A stretch of 64,000 bases of DNA from Roseiarcus sp963751165 (GCA_963751165.1 CAVVTP010000008.1:62001-126000); one strand, 5' to 3'; positions 20,026 through 30,313 are shown, counted from the stretch's first letter. The notes: generated by a model not told the origin, from the sequence alone. Program-made: numbers and translations.

Positions 20026-20766
20026 TCAGGGCTGGGGCCTGCTACTCTCGAGATTCATGGCCACGGACCGTGCGGGAAGGAGCGCCTTGGCCGGGTCGCC
20101 GACCATGAAGGCCCGCGTCTCTGGGGTCACGTCGTTCAGCAGATCCCGGATGAACTTGTTCTCAACCTTGAAGGCCGCGTCCGGGGGCAAATCGAACGTC
20201 GAAACCCGAAACAGGGCGCCGTCGGGAATCCATCCCCTCAGCCCATATTCCAGCTTCAGCGCGTTCCGCGCCCAGTTGCTGTTGGTGACGTCGAAGCCGA
20301 TCCGCATCCAGTAGCTGATCGGCTCGACGCGCTCCTCGCGTGTGGCGATCAGGCGGGTCAAGACGATCGGCGGCGCGGCAGCCGACCAGGCGAATGTCGA
20401 GGTGACCGGACGCGTGACGCGGAAGCCCTGGGCCGTGTAGCAGACTTCGGGGTGATGGAGTTGCAGCCGCTCGCTCTGGCTTTCGCCGTAGGCGATCATC
20501 AGCATGATGACGTGGCCTTCCTTGTCGACAAAGTCGCGCGACACCTCCTGATTGTAGACCTCCGCCTCCAATCCGTCGGGAGGAGGCCGCACGGCCTGCA
20601 CGCCGGGGACCGCCGCCCATTCGCCGAAGGCATGAGGAATATGGGCGTCGATGTTGAATGCGTCATGTGTGCGCGCCATCAGATGGCGCGGCGTCATCAC
20701 ATAAGCCAAAGCGGCCGCGGCAAGCATGGCGGCGCAAGCCAAAACGAGGTTGACCGAACGCGCCAT
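20026..20766 (-). CDS. epsI: EpsI-like protein (exosortase-associated, DUF3485)
   Basis: A 246-residue protein with one N-terminal membrane anchor (NLVLACAAMLAAAALAYVM). The EpsI/DUF3485 hallmarks are GEWAAVPGVQ, YNQEVSRDFVDKEGHVIMLM, QSERLQLHHPEVCYTAQGF (the conserved HxPExCY) and a C-terminal ERVEPISYWMRIG. EpsI domains occur fused or next to exosortases, in exopolysaccharide export and PEP-CTERM sorting regions. Here it stands alone, with no exosortase (EpsH/XrtA) in the window. It is separated by ~150 bp from the catabolic cluster and divergent from the aldehyde dehydrogenase. Confidence 0.78.
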   Translation of the reverse strand: MARSVNLVLACAAMLAAAALAYVMTPRHLMARTHDAFNIDAHIPHAFGEWAAVPGVQAVRPPPDGLEAEVYNQEVSRDFVDKEGHVIMLMIAYGESQSERLQLHHPEVCYTAQGFRVTRPVTSTFAWSAAAPPIVLTRLIATREERVEPISYWMRIGFDVTNSNWARNALKLEYGLRGWIPDGALFRVSTFDLPPDAAFKVENKFIRDLLNDVTPETRAFMVGDPAKALLPARSVAMNLESSRPQP

Positions 20767-20975
20767 CGTCCCTCCGCAGCCATAGTCCGACGGCCGCTCA
20801 AATGTGTTGTCTACAACTGGCTCCCTTTCCGCTCAACCGCTACGCGAAGCCTCCGGCCGAATTGCGGCGGCAGGCGCCGAGGAGCGGGGTGCGGCTCGGG
20901 TGCGGCTCTTCAAGACTTGTGGAGGAGCCCATTTTGGGCCGAACATGCCGCACGCAAGAAGGAGTGCGCGAAACC

Positions 20976-22478
20976 ATGACCAGCCAGGAGATTCTCCAGC
21001 GCGCGGGCCTCGGCCCGGCGGAATTGAACGGTGGCGCGTTTGGCGTGCGCTCGCCGATCGACGGCGTGGAGATCGCCCGCATCCAGGAGACGCCGCTTTC
21101 CGACATGCCGGCGATGATCGCGCGAGCGAAAAGCGCCTTCGGCTCCTGGCGGGAGGTCCCACCTCCGCGCCGGGGCGAGCTCGTCCGCCTCCTCGGCGAG
21201 GAATTGCGCGCCGCCAAGGAGGCGCTGGGCGCCGTGGTCACGCTCGAAGCCGGCAAGATCGTCTCCGAGGGTCTCGGCGAAGTGCAGGAAATGATCGACA
21301 TCTGCGATTTCGCCGTCGGCCTCTCGCGCCAACTTCACGGCGTCACCATCGCCTCCGAGCGCCCGGGCCACCGCATGATGGAGATCTGGCATCCGATGGG
21401 GCCCTGCGCTGTCATTTCCGCCTTCAATTTCCCTGTCGCCGTCTGGTCGTGGAACGCCGCGCTGGCGCTCGTGTGCGGAGATCCGGTGATCTGGAAGCCG
21501 TCCGACAAGACGCCGCTCAGCGCGCTCGCGGCGATGAAGGCCTTCGCGCGCGCCGCGAAGCGCTTCGGCGCCGATGCGCCGGATGGGCTCGCTCAGATCG
21601 TGATCGGCGGCGCGGCGCTCGGCGAGGCCCTGGTCGCCTCCAGGGACGTGCCGATCGTCTCCGCGACCGGCTCGACCCGGATGGGGTCGACCGTCGGTCC
21701 GAAGGTCGCCACGCGGTTCGGGCGGGCCATTCTCGAGCTCGGCGGCAACAACGCGATGATCGTGGCGCCGTCCGCCGACCTGGACATGGCGATCCGAGCC
21801 ATCCTGTTCTCGGCCGTCGGCACCGCGGGCCAGCGTTGCACCTCGCTCCGGCGGCTGATCGTCCATCATTCGATCCGCGGCGAGCTGACGGGGCGGCTCG
21901 TCAAGGCCTACGCCAGCCTGCCGATCGGCGATCCCCGTGAACCGGCGACGCTGGTCGGACCGCTCATCGACCATGCCGCGCGCGAAAAAATGGCCGCGGC
22001 GCTGGCCCGCGCTAAGGCGGAGGGCGGCGTCGTGCACGGCGGCCGGGCGGCGCCCGAGCGTGCGCCGAACGGCGGCGCCTATGTCGAGCCGGCGATCGTG
22101 GAGATGCCGGACCAGACGGAGACGGTACGCGAGGAAACCTTCGCGCCCATCCTCTACACGCTCGGATACGAGACCCTCGAGGAGGCGATCGCCATCCAGA
22201 ACGGCGTGCCGCAGGGCCTGTCCTCCTGCATCTTCACGCTCAATCTGCGCGAAGCTGAGGCTTTTCTTTCCGCGACCGGCTCCGATTGCGGCATCGCCAA
22301 CGTCAACATCGGTCCGTCCGGGGCCGAGATCGGCGGCGCCTTCGGCGGCGAGAAGGAGACCGGCGGCGGCCGGGAGAGCGGTTCCGACGCCTGGAAGAGC
22401 TACATGCGCCGCCAGACCAGCACGGTGAACTATTCGGCCAGGCTGCCGCTCGCACAGGGGGTGAGGTTCGACGTGTGA
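20976..22478 (+). CDS. aldehyde dehydrogenase, ALDH7 (aminoadipate semialdehyde dehydrogenase)-like
   Basis: A 500-residue NAD(P)-dependent aldehyde dehydrogenase. The start at 20976 (MTSQEILQRAGLGPAELNG) has AAGGAG 15 bases upstream. The general-base Glu lies in AILELGGNNAMIVAPSAD, the catalytic Cys in GTAGQRCTSLRRLIVHHS and the late motif in EETFAPILYTLGYE. The GQRCTS form and the closing GAFGGEKETGGGRESGSDAW place it in the ALDH7 group. It could act on alpha-aminoadipate semialdehyde in lysine breakdown, but no other lysine pathway gene is nearby. A 199-bp repeat starts ~170 bp downstream. Confidence 0.88.
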   Translation: MTSQEILQRAGLGPAELNGGAFGVRSPIDGVEIARIQETPLSDMPAMIARAKSAFGSWREVPPPRRGELVRLLGEELRAAKEALGAVVTLEAGKIVSEGLGEVQEMIDICDFAVGLSRQLHGVTIASERPGHRMMEIWHPMGPCAVISAFNFPVAVWSWNAALALVCGDPVIWKPSDKTPLSALAAMKAFARAAKRFGADAPDGLAQIVIGGAALGEALVASRDVPIVSATGSTRMGSTVGPKVATRFGRAILELGGNNAMIVAPSADLDMAIRAILFSAVGTAGQRCTSLRRLIVHHSIRGELTGRLVKAYASLPIGDPREPATLVGPLIDHAAREKMAAALARAKAEGGVVHGGRAAPERAPNGGAYVEPAIVEMPDQTETVREETFAPILYTLGYETLEEAIAIQNGVPQGLSSCIFTLNLREAEAFLSATGSDCGIANVNIGPSGAEIGGAFGGEKETGGGRESGSDAWKSYMRRQTSTVNYSARLPLAQGVRFDV

Positions 22479-22916
22479 GCGACGGAGCCTGCCTCGGGCG
22501 CCCGGGGTTCGCCTGGATCGGCTGGTCACCACGCGATCGGCGTCTCCGGGGCGCCGATGGGCGGCCCGCGGAATCGGTCGGCCGCAGGCGATCATCAAGT
22601 GAGCTACCCTACCGTCGGAGTTCCTCCGCGGGGACGAAACCGGAGGCGTTGCGCGGCCAATTCCCTGCCTGCAGGGAAAAAGGCAGGGATTTTCTCTCGC
22701 CTCGGCCCGTTTTCGGAAAATCTGTCCAGAAAAGTCCAATGATTTTAGACGCTTCCAGCGATATTCCCTACTCGGCCGAGCAGGGAAATTTTCCGCCGAG
22801 CAGGGAATTCGAATTCCCTGCTCCGCGGAAAGCAGGGATATCTCGCGCCGGGCGCGCCGCCTTCGCCCGCGCCAGCTAGCCGAATGAACCAACCGAAATT
22901 CCAACCGGTGCATTTG
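22479..22916. other. intergenic stretch holding repeat copy A
   Basis: Convergent intergenic space between the aldehyde dehydrogenase and the glycosyltransferase. Apart from the 199-bp repeat no gene is seen. The long open frames that cross this area are antisense to the aldehyde dehydrogenase. Confidence 0.5.
22651..22849 (+). repeat. 199-bp palindrome-rich repeat, copy A
   Basis: A dispersed repeat built on TTCCCTG/CAGGGAA modules. In order: a hairpin ATTCCCTGCCTGCAGGGAA, then GGCAGGGA, ATTCCCTACTCGGCCGAGCA followed by GGGAA, the palindrome GCAGGGAATTCGAATTCCCT plus GC, and a terminal AGCAGGGATATCTCGCGCC. Copy B at 54902-55100 has the same length, orientation and module order. It does not encode protein. 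Confidence 0.85.
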
Positions 22917-25293
22917 CTAGAAGCCGGGGGGCAGCGGTCGCGGAGGCGGCCATTTCGGCAAGCGCGGCGCAATGCTCCTTGGAGGCCAAGCGAGCCCTGA
23001 ATACGGCGCCCCATTTAGCGACAGCAATGGGCTGTAGCAAGGATCTTCAATCTGGACCTCGCCCCAGCGAGCGCGGAATTGCGCAAGTTCGTGGACGGCG
23101 ACCGCGCTGTGTGCTTGTCGTCGCGGATTATGAGCGCTTTCTCCACGAACCAGCCTCGCGCGAGGCGCCAATACGACTCGGAAGCCGCGCGACCTCAATC
23201 TGAGGCAGTAATCGACTTCGTGATATTCCAAGGGAAAACGAACACCGTCGAGGCCGCCTAGGCCGAGAAAAACGTCGCGTGGCGTCATCAGACATCCTCC
23301 AGCGACCGCGCCGCATTCGTGCGCAACGATCAGTTGATCGGCGTAGCCCGGATCCCCGTCGATACGATCGCTGAATGCAGGTCCTGGGGCGAAGCCGACG
23401 CCAAGGACCATTCCGCCGTGCTGAACCACGCCACTCGGCCAGAGCAGAGCGGCGCCGACGGCGCCAACGTCCGACCTCGGCTGCCCGGCCGAGCATTTCC
23501 TCCAACCATCCCGTCTCGCGCGCGCAGACGCTGTTGCTCAGCATCAGCATAAATTCGCCGCATGCATGGGCGGCGCCTTGGTTGATCAGTTGCGCTAAGT
23601 TGAAGCTGCCGGAGAGTGACGCGACCTTGACGTGTTTCGATTTGATTACCTCAAGGTAATCGAGCGTCTCCGGATCCGAAGTGTCGTTGTCGATCACAAT
23701 CAGTTCATGGTCATCGAAGCTCACGGTCCGTCGAATCGATTCGACACATGGCCGCAACAAATCGAAACGATCCCGCGTTGGGATGAGGACCGAGACCTTG
23801 GCGCGGACTGGCGCACGCCTGACCCATGCGCAAGGGAAAAGCGCCCCCGACGACGGTTCGACGGTTGCGGCGACTCCCCGCGCCTCCAAATGGTGAATAG
23901 CGGCTTCAGCGAGCAGCTTCGCGCCGTCGCCAAAATCGATCCGCGGGACCTTTGCGAGAAAGCCGGGAACGTGAACGGGGACGCTGGCCGTGTAATTGTC
24001 GGTCAGCGCGGATCGCCTGCCGTCAACTACGTGATTGAAGACGCGAAACAGATTGCTGGCGCCGGCCCGCGCGGCGTTCCGCGCCTCTTCGATCCGCAAG
24101 GCAAACAGGTAAGCGCAATAGCCCTGCTCTAGCATTCGCTCGTAGTCGAAACTGGGAAAGGCGAGCGGCCACTCGCTTCCGTCCTCGGATAATATCGTCA
24201 CGTCGCAATAGGCAGCGGAAGCGGGCGCCTGAAGTGTGAGGCCTTCCACCAGCCGCGCAAACGCGGTCTGCCGGAACACTGTCCCTGACAGCGCAAAGAC
24301 GACGAAGTCGCAGTTAGTCCCGTCGCTGTCCAGGAATTCCAAGAGAAGCTCGGGTGCGAAGGACATTGCACCCGATCCGCCGCCTAAGATTCCCGCAACC
24401 CAATCCACTCCGACCTGGGTTTCGAGACTCGCGATGGTCGCTTCTGCGTCTTGATCGCCCACGAGAGCCAACGCCAATTTGGGTAGGGCCTGGCCACCGA
24501 GATGTCGCACCGGAAAGGCTCGACTCCATTCCTCAAAGTGGTCAAATGGACAGGACTGCGGAAAGCACAGATCGTACAGGTCGACGCGGATTCTCTCCGA
24601 CGCGATGTCGGCGCTTGCGCCCAGGACGTTGGCGAGGCTGTCCTCGAAAGCAAAAAACGCACAGGGACTGCCAATCAAAGGTCGGGAACAGTCGTCGACA
24701 AAGCTCGCCCGTCGGACTCGGCCGTCCGCGAATTCTCTGGGCAGGTGCAGTTCGAAGCCTCGAACCGCCTTGGCGCATGCGCCGTCGTCGATATGCCTCC
24801 ATTGCTGCGCAGTGACTCTCTCCACGCAGATCCCGTCGACGAAGACTTGGACTTCAAGTTTTGGACGCTGAGGTTCGTCGCTCAGCCATCCAGAGAAACG
24901 AAGTCCTCCGCTCCATCGGACTTCGCCGGCGCCGCAGAAACCTCCGGCTTCCCGAGAAATGCTCCCGAGAGCAATTGGAGAGCCAAGAGATCGCCCGGAA
25001 TTCGCGATTCTGACTTCGAGCGACGAAGCGGACTCGACGATCAGATTGTCGGGCGCGAACGCATAGCGATAGCAACCGTCTCCTACGCCCCATTCCCACA
25101 GTAGATCGCTATAGAGCTCTGCGCGCGCGAGCGCGGCCGGTTGGCCGTCAACATAGAGTTCGACAACGAAGCGAGCATCGAGCCTGCTCGGATCGAACAC
25201 GTAGCCTTCGACGCGCGCAGGCGACGTCAGCCGGACGTCAGCAACGAGGTCTGGCATCGAATCCCTGGCGCGCGAAAGCGTAGAGTAGGTCAT
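22917..25293 (-). CDS. large multidomain GT2 glycosyltransferase, frameshifted
   Basis: A ~790-residue protein. The N-terminal part has two beta-rich segments with a repeated G-W/Y signature (RVEGYVFDPSRLDARFVVEL and LRFSGWLSDEPQRPKLEVQV). A GT-A glycosyltransferase domain follows (KVSVLIPTRDRFDLLRPCVE, VIDNDTSD, GAAHACGEFMLMLSN). The frame breaks near 23475, where one extra base explains it; the other frame continues GAVAGGCLMTPRDVFLGLGG and EVDYCLRLRSRGFRVVLAPR, the usual end of a GT2 domain. The start at 25293 overlaps the stop of the upstream gene as ATGA. It probably builds a surface or exported glycan. Confidence 0.8.
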
Positions 25294-27940
25294 GGACTGA
25301 GACAGAAAGCAAATTCGTCGACAAGCCATGCGCCAATCTTAAGGGCGGCCCGGCAAACGCAGGTTCTCGGATCGAGAGCCAGATCGCCGTCGTCGATCTC
25401 AAGGGCCCCAAAGGACCAGTCGAAAAATGCCTTCTGCAGGCCGCAAATCGCTCCAAGGTCATCCACGATTCGAAAATGACTTGTCCGATACGCCGACAAC
25501 AGCTTCGTAATGCCGTATCGGCGGATAACATTCGGATAGTCTGGGTACCCAATTGCGCCAGTAACGAAAACATTGCCTGAGGCCATGACGGCGAGTTCGT
25601 TGACGCATTGGCCAAGGACGATGATCGACGCGTCGACATCGTGAAGCCTGAACATTCGACCCAGGGTTATGATTTGCCGGTCGACGTCGCCATTTGCTTC
25701 CGGACATATGACACCCAGGTTCGCTTGTTGCAGTTTCGCGAGCGAGGTGATCGACCCACGAGGCGGCCGCGGGACGCAAGGAGATGCGACGATCGGCTTC
25801 AAATACGAGGCGGAAAAGGCGGCGGCCATCCGATCCAGCGGAACGATTGCCTGAGCTCTGCGCAAAACCTGTCGCAATCGGCTTCCATTCGACGTGTCAA
25901 CTCCGGTCTGCGCCGCCTGCGTCATTCGCCGAGGACCGACGCATCCACGCCCCCCTCGGTCTTCGGGCTTGGAACAGACCGTCTCGACGACGAGCTTGCT
26001 GCCGCAGATCCATCGAAGGTCGCCCAAGGCAAATCGAAAAGGGGTGTCGAGCTTGAAGAGTATTTCCAGCATGGCCTCGGGCAGCGATTGTGGGTCAAAC
26101 ACCTCAACGGCTTTCAAAAGGAGGCGTTTGAGGTACGACTCCAAGCTTGCTTGGCCCGCCCGGTCGGATACCGCAAAGCGGAGCGATTGCGGTACAGATC
26201 CTCGGAGGCTCCTTATGATCACACAAGAAGCGCGCTCGGCGAACTCGCAAAGAATGCAATGAAGGCCGTCCACCTCGGATTGGATTTGACGGGCGCGTTC
26301 GAGAACGAGGGCATGGGCAGAAGAGACGGGCGCAACGAGAAGCGCCACCAGGCCCTTGGGGAGGATGTGTTCCTCAATCCTGGCCCGAGCGGAAGCGAGC
26401 GGATCCGCTTGGAGGAATGCTCCGCATTGAAGCCGGTGCTCAGGAAATCGCGCTTCGAGGATCGAGAGGTTCCGGACAACCAGAGTGCGCTTTTCATCCA
26501 GAAAGGAACTTGCGCCGGCATGCCCCACAAAGACGTTCGTCGCGCAGACGCTGCGAAAGCCGAGTTCTTGCGCCTTCAGACAAAATTCGACATCCTCGTA
26601 GTATCCGCGGGAGTAGAGATCGGGCAGGGGACCGACGGCGTCGGCGCACGCGCGTGAGATGTAAAGGCAGAAGCCGATTCCGGTCGGCAGATCGACGATG
26701 TCGCGGTCGTTGACGATCTGCGCCACGTCATCGAGAGCCTGAATCTCCTCTATGGTGTCGAGTGCATTGGCGGAGTTCGGTCGGGGAAAACTCGTGAACT
26801 CACCGTTGTTCGACAGCGGCGTTACGGTCCCCAGGTCTGCTTCCAAATGTGTGGCGGCAGCGAGTTCGATCGATTGCGCCTCGCGGAACTATCGTGTCGG
26901 CGTTAAGAAGCAGGACGTCCCCGTCCTGACGCTGCTGCAGAGCCAAATTCACAGATCGCGCAAAACCTAGGTTCTCTACATTTTTCAAAAGCGTGAAACG
27001 GCCCTGCGACGCCCGCTCCTCGAGCAAGGCTCGCAGGTCCTCATCAGGCGTGCAGTCGTCGATAACGATGATCCGTTTGGTTATCTTGGAGCCTTCGAGT
27101 TCAAGCGAGTCCAGGCAGGCCTTGGTCGCGTTGTAGTTCCCGTAAACCGGCACAATGATGTCGACCTGATTGGCCGGTTCGCGGCTCGAGGCGATCGATC
27201 GTGTGCCGGCATTGTCGTCCGCCTCTTCGGCAAACGAGGACAACGTCAGAACGCTTTTGCCGTCGAGACTGAAGCTTATCCGTACCGGCCGTGAACTTCC
27301 GAGCTCGATCGCAACTTCGACCGCCAACCAGTTCTCCGCGCTCAAAGGATGCGCAGGATCGCCGTCCAGCACAAAGGAGGAGTGTATTACGCCTCTCCTG
27401 ATCCGCAGCTCAAGGACGCAGTATTCCGACCATGCGACCCACCCGCGGACCATGCCGCGGCTTACATTCAGTCTCGATGAGATTGGAACACGCGCGGACT
27501 TAAGCGCCCGCAAGGCGAGAGCGAGGGTCTCGCGGTGTTCAGAGACCCCGCCGATAAAATTGGCGGCTGCGATTCTTCCGTAGCGCCGGCGGTCCACGCC
27601 TTAATATGTCGGAGACGACCAATTCGTCGATCGGATCAATTTCGAATGCCCGCGTGAGATCCTGTATCGCGGATTCCTCGTCGCCGAGACGAAGGGATGC
27701 CGAGGACCGGAGCAAGAAGTCTCGCGCCCTCGGCGTAGGGCGACGGCATCGCCGGTCGGCGAACATGAAAGCGGCGTCGAATTCGCGCCTGCGCAACGCC
27801 TCCGCAGAAAGCGAAGCCAACAATTCGTCTTGCCGCCGGGGATCGACCAGAAGCCTCTCTGTGTGGCGGGACAGAGTCATTCTGGCAAACGGCGACTTTG
27901 CCCGTTTGGGCAGCGGCGCGGTCGAAGCGAGCGGAGTCAT
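25290..27940 (-). CDS. multidomain glycosyltransferase with TPR-like N-terminus, two frameshifts
   Basis: An ~880-residue protein read from MTPLASTAPLPKRAKSPFAR. The first ~130 residues are helical and TPR-like (RRREFDAAFMFADR, LGDEESAIQDLTRAFEIDP). A beta domain with MVRGWVAWSEYCVLEL follows, then a GT2 domain (QVDIIVPVYGNYNATKACLD, NLGFARSVNLALQQ, LLLNADTIVP). After the second break come LPTGIGFCLYISRACADAVG and GYYEDVEFCLKAQELGFRSV. The last ~200 residues (NLGVICPEANGDVDRQIITL) resemble a second Rossmann-type transferase domain. Breaks lie at ~27600 and ~26865, each fitting one extra base. It is the first gene of the minus-strand pair and divergent from the secretion operon. Confidence 0.75.
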
Positions 27941-28300
27941 GGAGGGCTGAGTTTGGCTGCTTTATCGCCGCCAGATAAAGCCGATGTGTTGGATGCCGCA
28001 CCCGATTCTGTCCGGCGACGTCTGCTTGAAGACTTTGACGTATGGTCAGTTATCATTCCAGTTATTCTTGAAAGACCGATCGCGCACATGTGATATCGGC
28101 GAGACCAAGTTCGTAGTATGACAATATCTAATATCATAATCAATACTCAATGACCATTTGATCTAATAGAAAGTAATGACAAGCGTTTAACTGAAATTAA
28201 TAATCTCAACAATGTCTCGCAAGGTAAGTTGTTGTGCGTGACATTTTTGCTCGTATAGTTGGCTCTGTCGAGAGTGCGCGTCGCGAGACGGAGCCGGCAG
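27941..28300. promoter_or_regulatory. AT-rich divergent promoter region
   Basis: A ~360-bp divergent spacer between the minus-strand glycosyltransferases and the plus-strand secretion operon. Bases ~28085-28260 are strikingly AT-rich for this genome (TATCTAATATCATAATCAAT and similar) and contain no gene. This is the obvious place for the promoters of both operons and for binding of an H-NS/MucR-like silencer. No single -35/-10 pair stands out. Confidence 0.5.
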
Positions 28301-29236
28301 GTGGTGAAGCCAGTGCCAGAGCCAGAGTTAGAGTTCGATCGAGACTCCTCGCTGTTCGTTGCGCCGGGACTATACGTTCTGCGCTACGAGTTTGGCGGCG
28401 ACAAAGGTGGTCCCCCGACCGCGCTCGTATTGCCCGTTCGGGAATCCGAAGGCGACATCAAGATCATATCAGCGCCCGGATGCGTTCCGGGGCGGCTGGA
28501 GCACCCGGGATCCGCGCTCTTCATTCGGGCGACCGACCATGGCGCGCTGCGGATTGGCGTCAGGAGACAGGGCGCGAATGGCTCGCTGGATGCGGCATTC
28601 AAACTGGAATCCATCGGAAGCCAGTCAGTCGGATCGAACCAGGCCAATGGCAGCCGACCAGTGCATGCGGAAGATGAAGTGGCGGCTTCCACGGTCTCGG
28701 TTGCTGACGTCCGCGTCCCCTCCAGTGCGCTTTTCCTCGCACACATCTCCAGACGCGGCGATATCTGGGTGACCCCTGGGCAGTGGGCGGCAGGCCCTGA
28801 CGCTCCGGGCCGCATCGAAGGTCTGGAGCTACGAGCCCTCGAGAGTTCGGGAGTCCACTTTGAACTTCAGGTGCTCGGTTCCGGCAGAGACGCGGGCTGG
28901 TCCGACTGGAACGGCGCAGGAACCTACGCGGGAAGCCGCGGGCAGAACCGTGCTCTCGCGGGACTGCGCCTCCGACTGACGGGCGATCAGGCGCATCGCT
29001 TCATTCTTGACGCGGAGGCGCTCTTTCTAGGTTCAGCAATTCTAAAAAAACGGGGTCGCGAAGTCGAATTGGTGAGCCCCTTAGGACGCGATCCCCTTGT
29101 GGGGTTTCGCTTCGAAGTCAGCCCCGAGCGGCGACTGAGCGTCCGTGCGCCCGTTCTTTTGCCTGGGCGTGATCGCCCGCCTGGACGCGAAGCGCAACCA
29201 CGCGTGCGCGTCTTCCGCGCCGCCGCAGTGAGCTGA
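28301..29236 (+). CDS. hypothetical protein with ChW-like repeat
   Basis: A ~311-residue protein with no membrane segment or signal peptide seen. Around residues 190-235 it has GWSDWNGAGTYAGSRGQNRA followed by LAGLRLRLTG. This matches the layout of ChW repeats (conserved Gly-Trp...Trp, then AGT.G and a long strand), known mainly from clostridial surface proteins. No ATG is available; GTG at 28301 or 28304 follows GGAG by about eight bases and is preferred over the TTG at 28259. It sits 39 bp upstream of the RTX gene, so it may be co-secreted or may bind the exported glycan. Confidence 0.55.
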   Translation: MVKPVPEPELEFDRDSSLFVAPGLYVLRYEFGGDKGGPPTALVLPVRESEGDIKIISAPGCVPGRLEHPGSALFIRATDHGALRIGVRRQGANGSLDAAFKLESIGSQSVGSNQANGSRPVHAEDEVAASTVSVADVRVPSSALFLAHISRRGDIWVTPGQWAAGPDAPGRIEGLELRALESSGVHFELQVLGSGRDAGWSDWNGAGTYAGSRGQNRALAGLRLRLTGDQAHRFILDAEALFLGSAILKKRGREVELVSPLGRDPLVGFRFEVSPERRLSVRAPVLLPGRDRPPGREAQPRVRVFRAAAVS

Positions 29237-29275
29237 GGACCACAATTTTCGCACGCCGGGTAAGGGAGTATCTCA

Positions 29276-30313
29276 GTGGCCATCTACAACCTGAATTACA
29301 GCAACCTTGAATCGCTCCTGGATCGGAATTACTCGCCAGGCACCGAGAATGCGATCATCGAGGCGATCAAGAGCGCCGGAATCGTCAATCCTTGGTTCGG
29401 CAGAATTGGCGTCGACGTCGTCGACACGAGCGGCGCGCAGACTCTGCCCTCGGGCGTGCAGATTCTTCTCGATACCGGCGCGAACAACGACATTGCTGTC
29501 AACACCAACGGCGCGACGCTGATCGCCGCAGGGGATGGCTCAGTCAAAGTCGTCGACACGGGTCCTGGAGGCGATACGCTGGTCGGAGGCGCAGGGGCCG
29601 AGTCGCTCAAAGTCACCCACGGCGAGAACGTCCTGATCGCCGGAAGCGGTGAGAATACGCTGATCGGCGGCGCGGGGCATGACACTTTGATCGGAGGCGG
29701 TTCGAGCTTGCTGGAAGCCGGATCAGGGGGCTCGACGCTGATCGGCGGCAATTTCGATCCTTCCGGTAACGACCGAAGCTCGCAAGGGAGCGATATCGGG
29801 CGCGGACACGGCGGCCCTTCCGGTGGCGACCGAAGCTGGCAAGGGAGCGATAACGAGCGCGGACACGGCGGCGGCGGCTTTTTCCAGCCGGCTCAGTCCG
29901 GCCCTGGTTTGACGCCGTCCGACACGCTGATGGGCGGACAAGGCTCCGATCTCCTGGAGGTCTCCCACGGGGACAATCTGCTCATCGCCGGCGCCGGGCA
30001 CGACACGATCTTTGGCGGCGATGGCCACGACACGATCTTGGGCGGCGGTCACGACACGATAAACATCAACTACGGTGACGAATTCGTGCAGGGTGGCAGC
30101 GGCTCCGACCTCGTCAATGTCGGCCTGCACGGGAATGACGTGATCTACGGCGGCCATGCGACGACGGTTCAGACGGACCAAACCTCGGGTTCAATCAGGA
30201 GCGAGGTGAGCGTACACGGGGTCACGACGATCCAATTCAGCAATCATCAGGTCCTTACCGTCAGCAATGTCACGATCGACTTCGCCGACGGTCACAACAG
30301 GGTCGTGCACTGA
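29276..30313 (+). CDS. RTX-type calcium-binding repeat protein, probable type I secretion substrate
   Basis: A 345-residue acidic, glycine-rich protein. Two blocks of RTX-like nonapeptides (GGxGxDxLx/U) are visible: residues ~95-160 (GGAGAESLKV, GGAGHDTLIGG) and ~220-290 (GGQGSDLLEV, AGAGHDTIFGGDGHDTILGG, GGSGSDLVNVG). Between them is a hydrophilic linker with a duplicated SQGSDIGRGHGG / WQGSDNERGHGG unit. There is no N-terminal signal peptide, as expected for a type I substrate whose signal is C-terminal (ending VTIDFADGHNRVVH). The start is GTG at 29276 after AAGGGAG. The dedicated exporter and adaptor genes lie two genes downstream. Confidence 0.85.
   Translation: MAIYNLNYSNLESLLDRNYSPGTENAIIEAIKSAGIVNPWFGRIGVDVVDTSGAQTLPSGVQILLDTGANNDIAVNTNGATLIAAGDGSVKVVDTGPGGDTLVGGAGAESLKVTHGENVLIAGSGENTLIGGAGHDTLIGGGSSLLEAGSGGSTLIGGNFDPSGNDRSSQGSDIGRGHGGPSGGDRSWQGSDNERGHGGGGFFQPAQSGPGLTPSDTLMGGQGSDLLEVSHGDNLLIAGAGHDTIFGGDGHDTILGGGHDTININYGDEFVQGGSGSDLVNVGLHGNDVIYGGHATTVQTDQTSGSIRSEVSVHGVTTIQFSNHQVLTVSNVTIDFADGHNRVVH
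29762..29877 (+). repeat. in-gene tandem duplication (57 bp x 2) in the RTX linker
   Basis: Two adjacent ~57-bp units starting CCGGTAACGACCGAAGCTCG and CCGGTGGCGACCGAAGCTGG. They differ at a few positions and encode the repeated linker peptide rich in Gly, Ser, Asp and His. Length variation here would leave the RTX blocks in frame. Confidence 0.75.

Noticed and set aside
20910..22913. A 667-residue open frame on the minus strand
   Set aside because: It is antisense to the well-supported aldehyde dehydrogenase and runs into the 199-bp repeat. Long antisense frames are expected in GC-rich codon-biased DNA, and it has no domain.
29600..30100. CRISPR-like or satellite repeats
   Set aside because: The repeats are in-frame RTX nonapeptide codons with varied third positions. 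There are no regular spacers and no cas genes.
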